From contig JAEWAN010000003.1 in assembly GCA_023391625.1 (NCBI GenBank), forward strand, positions 1 to 5,794: a stretch of 5,794 bases of DNA. Direction: 5' to 3'. Shown one piece after another: positions 1 to 5,794 of this stretch; within the stretch, counting starts at the first letter, position 1; each line of letters begins with the position of its first letter. Both the position numbers and the translations under genes were made by a program. The notes beneath the pieces were generated by a model. That model did no database searches and was not told where the DNA came from. It worked only from the letters and a program-made list of their open reading frames with translations. The DNA comes from Bacteroidota bacterium (GTDB lineage: Bacteria; Bacteroidota; Bacteroidia; Bacteroidales; Paludibacteraceae).

Positions 1-1984
1 GGGTTTGACGCCAGATCGTGGATTCGTTGCCGGAGGAATTGACTATCATCTGGTTGCCGTAACCGCTCGTATGGTCACCGTGTTTGATATAGGCGCTGTG
101 ATAACTCTGGGGATTGGAGCCTATGGCGTATTGACCGGGCGAAAGGGTGCCAACTGCAAGATAGGTGTAATCGCTGTTGATCTTATCGGTCTCACGGTTC
201 TCAAAGTCGCCGTCTGATACGATATTGATACCGGGTTGCTGGCTGGTTACTGTGACCTGGTAGGTGGTGTCGCCTTTGGTCGGAATGAATTCGATGGTTT
301 TGGTATTGCCGAACTCGCCGTCGCCTTTCCATTGGTAAGGACCGTAGCCGGGACTGCTGATGGAGAGGGCATCGCCCAAACACATGGAAAGATCCTGGGG
401 AACGGGTAACTCATAGACGCTGACCTGGATATAGTCGGGTTCTACGTCGCAGACTCCTCCCTGGGCATCAATCCGGTATTCGCCTTCGTAACTCTTATCT
501 ACATTAGGCAGACGTAAGACGATATTGTCCTCAAAAGGGGGAGTGGAATGATGGACGGTACCGTCTGGAAGGGTGACCGTGATATTGGTATAGTCATTGG
601 CATCGGGTACTACAATGGTTATCTCATCGCCTACGATATAATGGCTGACTCCTGTTTCACTGCCCAATGGCACTGAATTATAATTGGAAAAATAACCGTA
701 AGAGAACGTACCATCTTTTTCATCTTTAACACTTAGATGAAAAACACCCATAGAGTTAGTCAAACGAATAGGTTTCCTTACATTCACTTTCTTCAGTAAA
801 GTTTTTGTAAACTGCCATTCACCGTTTGTACCAGGTACGTCCATAAAATCAGTAGCCAATATATAATTGTTAAACCCACTCGTATTTTCTCTTTTAGTAA
901 CAAGAAAAGCCTGCACTTCCGTACCAAAAGATGGATTATAAGCTATCGTTTGCGAACCGGTACACTCAAGATTAGGCAGCATAGTTCCCCCCAACTCATT
1001 TCCGCCACTGGTCAACTGGAAAACGACCAGTTTTTTGTCAGATCGAATATAACAAGCTTCCGTTCCTATCTCATACAACAAATCAACCATCTGTTCCTTT
1101 CCTTCATCAAGTGCAATCGTTTTAGTCGGATTAGAATCCATATAATTAGCATAAATTGAAACAGTTGTAACTCCTGACTCTACAGGGAAAAGATACAATT
1201 TTTCCGAGTTACCCTGATTACGTGTCACGATATATTCAGTTCCAGCCAACGAAATTGGCACTATCTGATCGCCAACTAAGTCATAGTCACTTGTTCCGCA
1301 TTTCAGCAAGTCGTCTGTAGAATTCACCGCAATAGGTTTATCCGATTTAATGTATGTATTTCTCAACTGAGACCCTGCTGCTGTCCCGTTAGAACGGATA
1401 GAATAAGACTGCCCTTTATTTAAAGTAACCCGTATAGTATCATTAATAGATTTGTTATAAACAGGATACTTAGCCTTTATCCTCACATTCGTATCATCCT
1501 CAGATGCTACAATCTCAATAGAAGAATATGCTTGCCCGTTACTTAAATTTCCATTCAAATGATCATATTGCATAGGAACAATAAACTCATACCCCAAAGC
1601 ATTGGTTCCTTTTAATGAATACAACTCACTATTAGAGTTTCTAAGTGAATAATAAGCACTGATAGGAGCAGTAGATGTGATCAACAAACCTTTATCTAAA
1701 GGTTGATTATATGGATAAGTATAGAACTTCTCCCGGTAACTGTCTATTAACAAATCCTGAAAGCCCTGAGCCTCCAAACTAATTTTAATGGGTTCAAACG
1801 AAGGGTTAGCCGGTTGGGAAATAGTTATTTCTGCCGGTTCATCATAAGTAGCAAATGATAAATAATTCTTATCTGAACGTGTATCTACTATTTTAGGCAT
1901 GGCGAACCAAAATTCCGTATCTATCTGAGCAAATACCCGGCAAGAACATGTTAATACAAAAAGGATAAAGAACAATTTTTTCAT
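1..1984 (-). CDS. IgGFc-binding-like secreted multidomain protein, gene C (3' end outside window)
   Basis: The reading frame is open from the ATG at 1982-1984 to the left edge (661 codons, no stop), so the C-terminus is missing. The start is fixed by a typical signal peptide: MKK, a hydrophobic stretch, then RVFAQ (residues 16-20) followed by IDTEFWFA. Residues about 21-433 match the N-terminal domain of gene B almost without length difference (YGYFS at 429-433 here, 430-434 in B) and share YSLKG.NALG, IAVNSTDD, DQIVP.SLAG.EYI and the LECTGS segment. This resembles the bacterial IgGFc-binding-like family named after human FCGBP. Two Ig/PKD-like domains follow (about 440-525 and 530-583), then the start of a jelly-roll, CBM-like domain with DGDFE (591-595) and HGDHTSGYGNQMIVN (635-649), a motif style common in Bacteroidota gliding and T9SS cargo proteins. 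By analogy with B, some 450 further residues with a T9SS tail are expected. Surface location and ligand binding are inferred; no catalytic motif is seen. GC content jumps at about position 660. Confidence 0.93.
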   Translation of the reverse strand, partial: MKKLFFILFVLTCSCRVFAQIDTEFWFAMPKIVDTRSDKNYLSFATYDEPAEITISQPANPSFEPIKISLEAQGFQDLLIDSYREKFYTYPYNQPLDKGLLITSTAPISAYYSLRNSNSELYSLKGTNALGYEFIVPMQYDHLNGNLSNGQAYSSIEIVASEDDTNVRIKAKYPVYNKSINDTIRVTLNKGQSYSIRSNGTAAGSQLRNTYIKSDKPIAVNSTDDLLKCGTSDYDLVGDQIVPISLAGTEYIVTRNQGNSEKLYLFPVESGVTTVSIYANYMDSNPTKTIALDEGKEQMVDLLYEIGTEACYIRSDKKLVVFQLTSGGNELGGTMLPNLECTGSQTIAYNPSFGTEVQAFLVTKRENTSGFNNYILATDFMDVPGTNGEWQFTKTLLKKVNVRKPIRLTNSMGVFHLSVKDEKDGTFSYGYFSNYNSVPLGSETGVSHYIVGDEITIVVPDANDYTNITVTLPDGTVHHSTPPFEDNIVLRLPNVDKSYEGEYRIDAQGGVCDVEPDYIQVSVYELPVPQDLSMCLGDALSISSPGYGPYQWKGDGEFGNTKTIEFIPTKGDTTYQVTVTSQQPGINIVSDGDFENRETDKINSDYTYLAVGTLSPGQYAIGSNPQSYHSAYIKHGDHTSGYGNQMIVNSSGNESTIWRQT

Positions 1985-2119
1985 GGGTCTGAATAACTAA
2001 TAATTATATATAAATATACGTTTTTAATGCTTAATTATTATTTCCAAATAAAAAACATATAAAAGAAGATAAGCATGAATACCTATCTTCTTTTCAAAGA
2101 CAAATGCAAAGATATATTT
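1985..2119 (-). other. Intergenic region between genes B and C
   Basis: This 135-base, very AT-rich spacer holds the hairpin at 2061-2094 and the leader of gene C. The bases just before the C start read AGACCC on the minus strand, nearly the same as AGACC before the B start, and neither is a Shine-Dalgarno sequence. I could not identify a convincing promoter: octamers at 2011-2018 and 2045-2052 (minus strand) each miss the Bacteroidota TAnnTTTG box by one base and have no TTTG at the expected upstream distance. No small open frame or RNA gene is apparent. Confidence 0.6.
2061..2094 (-). terminator. Probable intrinsic terminator after gene B
   Basis: A perfect 11-bp inverted repeat (AAAAGAAGATA at 2061-2071, TATCTTCTTTT at 2084-2094) surrounds a 12-base loop, 25 bases past the stop codon of gene B. 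In the B transcript the stem ends in UUCUUUU and continues into a U-rich stretch (AUAUGUUUUUU). The stem is AT-rich, with only two G-C pairs, so it is weaker than a classic terminator. It is nearly symmetrical and could also act on the other strand, though no gene there needs it. If active, it makes B and C separate transcription units. Confidence 0.6.
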
Positions 2120-5100
2120 TTATTTGACAAAAATTTTATAAGTTGTTTGTTTATTATCTGTTTCTACCTGTAGAACGTACAATCCTTGTCTCTCAGGCAT
2201 TTGTACAACAGGATTCTTTGGATCCAGCACCTGAGCAGCACATACAATTCCCTGCATATTTACAAAAGTAGCTGTTCCCGACATAAAAGAACCTGTATCC
2301 AGAATCATTTCATTACCGGTCACCACTACCGGAAGTCCCCCTTCCGCCCCCTTGTCCTGAGGAACATAATCACAACTTAAAATAGTGGAACCATCCTCTA
2401 AAGTCAGCATGACACTGTAAGCCGAGGTTAAATCCCCATTCAAATTCAAAGTAGGAGCCGTTGCTCCCGGAATAGGACTCCCGTTTTTATACCATTGGTA
2501 TGCTGTATAATTCATACCTCCATTCAAACTGGCATTATATAAAGCCAATACAGAATTCCATTTTTGGGTCATTAAATTACGATTTCCTAATCTCACTGTC
2601 ACTTCTACCGGTAGCTTTTTACTATCTCCACATTCCGACTTACTCACCAGCTCTACTTCCGCATGATATACCCCTGCAGGAACTATCACGTCACCACCAG
2701 GCATATTTACATTAATATACCCCTTTTCTCCCGGCTGTTCTTCCAAATCTTTAAAACCTGCAGCTTTAGCCGATTCATCATACCAGACATTAAAATAAGC
2801 CAACTCTGCATTCTTTAATTGATAACTTAAATTATACGACAGGGCATCATCACAAACCAAAACCGCGGAATCAAGCGTAGCCTCTATTTCTGTGGCAGGA
2901 GGCAAAATAATACTATCCCGTTGTGTACAACCATTAGCTGTAGAAACCTCAACAACCCATGTTCCTCCCTCACTTACCGTTACCTCCGGTGTACTAAACA
3001 GAGGAACGCTATCATTCGGAAGTAAATACCACGCATATGATGTATAAGGAACACCGTCATGAGGATTTTCTAATGAAAGATCTGCCGATCCAAAACAAAT
3101 AAACTGGTCTCCTGTAATTTTAGGAGAAGGAGAAGGCAATACACTTACCTTAAACGTATCTACAATTTCAAATAACGGGGCAAAATTTATATCATCTATA
3201 CAAACTCCGGCACCTTCCGTTATTCCATCCGCTGTCATGATACTAACAATTGCCTGACTTTGCAAACCACTTTCCCAAACAGCAGAAGAATACTGTTCCC
3301 AATGATTCTTATCCTGCCCATATTTTTTCTTACTACCTTCAGGAATAGTATTAGGCGGTACAATAACATCACTAATACTCTGTCCATTCACAGCAAAACG
3401 AAGCTTAGCCGGTACTTCCCCCTCTTTAGCTGTTAAGAAATAAGCGGACATTGTATAACGTGTATTCGGTTTTACATCAATCGTATCATACCACACCCGT
3501 GTATTAGCTTGTCCCAGACAGTTTACCACCAACTGACGTCCGGAATTCGGCAAAGCAAGACTATGATCATACACTTCATCAAAAAGAGGATTAACCGACT
3601 GGGCTGTTTTTGCTACCGCAAAATAACCCGGCCTGCTTAAACCTTGTTGCGACCCGGAAGCATCCAAATAATCCGAAGAAACGAAATTACTAAGTTTTGT
3701 TTTCTGGAAATTACCATTGACAAGCAGGTTTCCCCCCGGTCTATTGTTAAGTACAGTATATACAGCGGCTTCTGCCGGTGAAACTTTCAACACAGACGTA
3801 TCTGCATCAAGCTCTGTTCCGGCACCATTTCCATCAAGTATTTTCCACTGGTAAGGGCCGTGTCCCGGAGCTTGTAACTCCAATGAATCAGAAAAACATA
3901 AATCATACTCATGTAAAGTAGAATAGATACTAATAGTAATATAGGCCTCACTGTTTTCCATCATGCAACCGTCCTTAGGAGTTGCTGTCACTTTATATTC
4001 TCCGGAATAAGTTTCATCAGCATTAGGTATAACAACAGGAGATCCAATAAAAGTGTATCCATTCGGACCCTCCCATTGAATATTATCATAACTTCCCGCA
4101 TCCGTCAAATATAAACGTAATGTATCACCTGTTAAAACATAATCCTGCGATAACTGAGGCTGCATATTCAATTTAAAATAATCGGAAAAATAACCATAGG
4201 AACATTTCTCTTCATCTTTACCATTCAGTACACCCATATGGAAGTTACCTTTCTTATTTACCACACGTACTATTTTACCTTCCCCTAGTGTTATCGGCTT
4301 TCTGGCATAAGCCCAATCTTCATCATTCCCCGCGATGATAGAAAAATCCGCAGCTTTAAAAACATCCGGATCTCCATTTACTTCAAAATCGTTAATATAT
4401 TCCTTTTTAGCCAGTAAAGTCACATAACACTGATCCGGTAAAACCGAAAGAAATGCCGCTTCCATAGAACCGGTACAGCCTAAAGGCGGCAGTACCGTTC
4501 CGGCAACTTCATCGCCAATACTTGTCATATGAAACACAATAATAGGTTTATTCGCTGAAATATAAATACCTTTTTTAGCTGCCGGAATCGCGCAACTATC
4601 AGCCTCACCCACATTCAATGTTTTCCAGTCGGCTCCATCTATCTTTACTTTTGTATTATTTTCTGTAGGAAATACGAACACATATTCAAACACTCCGCCG
4701 TTATGTGCCGCAATATATTCTTTTCCAGCCAGCTTTACAGGAACTATTTGTTCACCTATTAAATCGCATGGATAATTACCCCCTCCTTTCACTGCATCAT
4801 CAGTTGAGTTCACGGCAATAGGTTTATTCGCAGTTATACGCGTATTGTGCAGATGTCTGTTACCCGCTTTGTTACTTGCTTTCAGAGCATAGGTATATCC
4901 TCTATGTTCCAAAGGAACTGTCAGAACAGCAGTTGTAGTGGTGGTTGCCGTTGTTTTCTGCTTCAAATCAAAAACAACCTCCGTATCATCTTCCGTGGCT
5001 ACAACTTCTATCGTAGCATAAGCATCATACCGGTTTGTATTGGGTTGCTTAAATTGCATGGGCACAATAAAATCCACTCCCAAAGCATTTCTCCCTTTCA

Positions 5101-5485
5101 AACTATACAAATCACTACTAGCTCCATAACAAAAATAATAAGCTGTAATAGGATTCGTTGAAACAATATGGAGTCCAAAAGGACGAGGAGAAGTCATTGT
5201 TTCCAAAGATCCGGAATAATCACCGAGAAAAACTTTTTTTGCTGAACGGGCAGGAATCTCTACCGTAATAGGAGGGAAAAAAGCATAATCTTCCGGATTC
5301 ATATTAGCCGGTTCATAAATCGTTACCGTAGCCGGGGTTTCATAAGTCACCAAACAAAGCGCGATAGTATTCTGCCAATGCTCTCCCACCAAATCTGGTG
5401 CTGCAAACCAAAATTCCGTATCAATCTGCGAAAAGATATTAACGGAACAGAACAAAGAAAATAAAATTGGAAATATCTTTTTCAT
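2120..5485 (-). CDS. IgGFc-binding-like secreted multidomain protein with T9SS sorting tail, gene B
   Basis: Complete gene of 1121 aa (roughly 120 kDa), ATG at 5483-5485, TAA at 2120-2122. Residues 1-20 are a signal peptide (MKK, hydrophobic core, NIFSQ) with likely cleavage next to Gln20; this supports the start. Residues about 21-437 form an IgGFc-binding-like domain, with IDTEFWFAAP (21-30), YSLKGRNALG (127-136), IAVNSTDD (223-230), LGCTGS (335-340) and YGYFSDY (430-436). Then come Ig/PKD-like domains (about 445-520 and 525-582), a CBM-like jelly-roll (about 585-775, opening LLVNGNF and closing CIDDINF), and further Ig-like segments (about 785-862, 865-968 and 970-1040, the last with YQWYKNGSPIPGA). 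Residues about 1053-1121 look like a T9SS type A sorting domain, ending GLYVLQV and YKIFVK. The protein is therefore probably exported by Sec, taken across the outer membrane by T9SS, and released or anchored at the surface. Adhesion or glycan/glycoprotein binding is a reasonable inference from the module types, but the ligand is unknown. A Thr-rich stretch lies at 178-185. Confidence 0.95.
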   Translation of the reverse strand: MKKIFPILFSLFCSVNIFSQIDTEFWFAAPDLVGEHWQNTIALCLVTYETPATVTIYEPANMNPEDYAFFPPITVEIPARSAKKVFLGDYSGSLETMTSPRPFGLHIVSTNPITAYYFCYGASSDLYSLKGRNALGVDFIVPMQFKQPNTNRYDAYATIEVVATEDDTEVVFDLKQKTTATTTTTAVLTVPLEHRGYTYALKASNKAGNRHLHNTRITANKPIAVNSTDDAVKGGGNYPCDLIGEQIVPVKLAGKEYIAAHNGGVFEYVFVFPTENNTKVKIDGADWKTLNVGEADSCAIPAAKKGIYISANKPIIVFHMTSIGDEVAGTVLPPLGCTGSMEAAFLSVLPDQCYVTLLAKKEYINDFEVNGDPDVFKAADFSIIAGNDEDWAYARKPITLGEGKIVRVVNKKGNFHMGVLNGKDEEKCSYGYFSDYFKLNMQPQLSQDYVLTGDTLRLYLTDAGSYDNIQWEGPNGYTFIGSPVVIPNADETYSGEYKVTATPKDGCMMENSEAYITISIYSTLHEYDLCFSDSLELQAPGHGPYQWKILDGNGAGTELDADTSVLKVSPAEAAVYTVLNNRPGGNLLVNGNFQKTKLSNFVSSDYLDASGSQQGLSRPGYFAVAKTAQSVNPLFDEVYDHSLALPNSGRQLVVNCLGQANTRVWYDTIDVKPNTRYTMSAYFLTAKEGEVPAKLRFAVNGQSISDVIVPPNTIPEGSKKKYGQDKNHWEQYSSAVWESGLQSQAIVSIMTADGITEGAGVCIDDINFAPLFEIVDTFKVSVLPSPSPKITGDQFICFGSADLSLENPHDGVPYTSYAWYLLPNDSVPLFSTPEVTVSEGGTWVVEVSTANGCTQRDSIILPPATEIEATLDSAVLVCDDALSYNLSYQLKNAELAYFNVWYDESAKAAGFKDLEEQPGEKGYINVNMPGGDVIVPAGVYHAEVELVSKSECGDSKKLPVEVTVRLGNRNLMTQKWNSVLALYNASLNGGMNYTAYQWYKNGSPIPGATAPTLNLNGDLTSAYSVMLTLEDGSTILSCDYVPQDKGAEGGLPVVVTGNEMILDTGSFMSGTATFVNMQGIVCAAQVLDPKNPVVQMPERQGLYVLQVETDNKQTTYKIFVK

Positions 5486-5554
5486 GGTCTCATTTTATAA
5501 TGTTTCTGGATTAATCTGAAATCAAAGATCCGGTTTTTCAAAAGAAAAAAAGTT

Positions 5555-5562
5555 CAAATTTA
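5555..5562 (-). promoter_or_regulatory. Candidate -7 promoter box for gene B
   Basis: The minus strand reads TAAATTTG, an exact match to the Bacteroidota -7 consensus TAnnTTTG, and sits about 70 bases upstream of the B start codon, which would leave a leader of some 60 bases. The matching upstream TTTG element is not at the usual distance: the nearest TTG is about 13 bases upstream rather than near 19-21. An AT-rich spacer offers such octamers by chance, so this is only a candidate. Confidence 0.35.
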
Positions 5563-5590
5563 GACCAAATAATGACAATGGATTACCCAC

Positions 5591-5611
5591 CTTTTATTTC
5601 AAGAATAAAAG
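5591..5611 (-). repeat. Small inverted repeat downstream of gene A, possible weak terminator
   Basis: CTTTTATT at 5591-5598 pairs perfectly with AATAAAAG at 5604-5611 around a 5-base loop, starting 31 bases past the stop codon of gene A. In the A transcript the stem is followed by GUGGGUAAUC, not by a run of U, so it lacks the tail of a standard intrinsic terminator. It may still be an mRNA 3'-end structure; its position parallels the stronger hairpin after gene B. Confidence 0.3.
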
Positions 5612-5642
5612 ATCCAAAAACAAACTTTTTATTTAACCATTC

Positions 5643-5794
5643 CTATTTTACAACAATTTTATATTTCCTGTAATCTTTATCCGATACCATCTCCAATACA
5701 TAGACTCCTTGTTGTGAAGGGGCTGTGATCTCCGGTGAGTCGCCCGTGTAAGATTGTACTGTGATTAAACCGCCGTTCATATCACGGATATACG
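5643..5794 (-). CDS. C-terminal end of a secreted protein with T9SS type A sorting tail, gene A (5' end outside window)
   Basis: Only the last 49 codons and the TAG stop (5643-5645) are visible. The reading frame is identified by its protein: it includes DMNGG, then GVYVLEM (the usual G-[VL]-Y-[VL] strand of T9SS tails), and ends RKYKIVVK, closely parallel to gene B's GLYVLQV and YKIFVK. This is the pattern of the T9SS C-terminal sorting domain, which directs a Sec-exported protein through the outer membrane. The rest of the protein cannot be judged. Its place directly upstream of B, on the same strand and with the same kind of tail, suggests a third member of the cluster. The visible coding part past 5700 is near 49% GC, higher than gene B. 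Confidence 0.8.
   Translation of the reverse strand, partial: YIRDMNGGLITVQSYTGDSPEITAPSQQGVYVLEMVSDKDYRKYKIVVK

Larger units (their letters stand above)
5486..5642 (-). other. Intergenic region between genes A and B
   Basis: A 157-base AT-rich spacer. It contains a small hairpin next to the end of gene A (5591-5611), a possible promoter for B (5555-5562) and two direct copies of AAAGATCC on the plus strand (5524-5531 and 5608-5615) whose significance is unclear. A four-codon reading frame (ATG AGA CCA TGA, minus strand, 5483-5494) overlaps the B start codon; it is probably chance. No RNA gene is apparent. Confidence 0.6.

Noticed and set aside
5..217. Plus-strand 70-codon frame with hydrophobic stretches
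   Set aside because: It is the complement of the conserved jelly-roll domain of gene C, where alternating beta-strand codons give apparent hydrophobic runs on the other strand.
950..1159. Plus-strand open frame of 69 codons
   Set aside because: It lies wholly inside gene C on the opposite strand, whose protein is collinear with gene B; its own product has no recognisable features or start signal.
1905..1921. 17-base sequence repeated exactly at 5406-5422
   Set aside because: It encodes the conserved DTEFWF start of the mature proteins C and B, so it is explained by paralogy and is not a separate repeat or attachment site.
2011..2018. Possible -7 promoter box for gene C (TATATTTA on minus strand)
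   Set aside because: It misses the consensus in the final base and has no upstream TTTG at a suitable distance; the spacer is so AT-rich that such matches are expected by chance.
4847..5161. Plus-strand open frame of 104 codons
   Set aside because: It is antisense to the conserved N-terminal domain of gene B and shows no family resemblance; it is a shadow of the real frame.
5534..5549. Short A/T inverted repeat (TTTTTC, four bases, GAAAAA)
   Set aside because: Only one G-C pair and it lies between the candidate promoter and the B start; too weak to call a regulatory structure.

Overview
The window looks like part of a Bacteroidota chromosome, most likely from the order Bacteroidales. Three things point there. 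The secreted proteins end in tails that look like type IX secretion system (T9SS) type A sorting domains. Their N-termini have the typical lipid-free signal peptides ending in Phe-Ala-Gln or Phe-Ser-Gln. The starts have no Shine-Dalgarno sequence, and one candidate promoter box fits the TAnnTTTG -7 element of this phylum. A T9SS-bearing lineage such as Parabacteroides or Tannerella would fit better than typical Bacteroides, but the window alone cannot settle the genus.

Layout: everything real is on the minus strand, so transcription runs right to left. At the right edge (5643-5794) lie the last 49 codons of a secreted protein, gene A, which has a T9SS-type tail. After a 157-base gap comes one complete gene, B (2120-5485, 1121 aa). 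After a further 135-base gap containing a perfect 11-bp hairpin comes gene C, which starts at 1984 and runs off the left edge (661 codons visible). B and C are clear full-length paralogues. Each has a signal peptide, an N-terminal domain of about 410 residues resembling the bacterial IgGFc-binding-like family (the N-terminal domain of human FCGBP), two Ig/PKD-like domains, and a jelly-roll, carbohydrate-binding-module-like domain. B continues with more Ig-like repeats and the sorting tail; the matching part of C lies outside the window. A resembles B in its tail only, because nothing else of it is visible.

Together the genes form a tandem cluster of large, probably cell-surface or secreted proteins built from adhesin-type modules. 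There are no enzymes, RNA genes, mobile elements or CRISPR arrays in the window. The most unusual signal is compositional: gene C changes abruptly from about 36% GC to about 51% GC at position ~660, right where its N-terminal domain ends. The tail of gene A, at the other side, is also near 50% GC. Gene B and the 5' part of C therefore form an AT-richer block between GC-richer flanks, as expected if modules were exchanged between alleles or paralogues.
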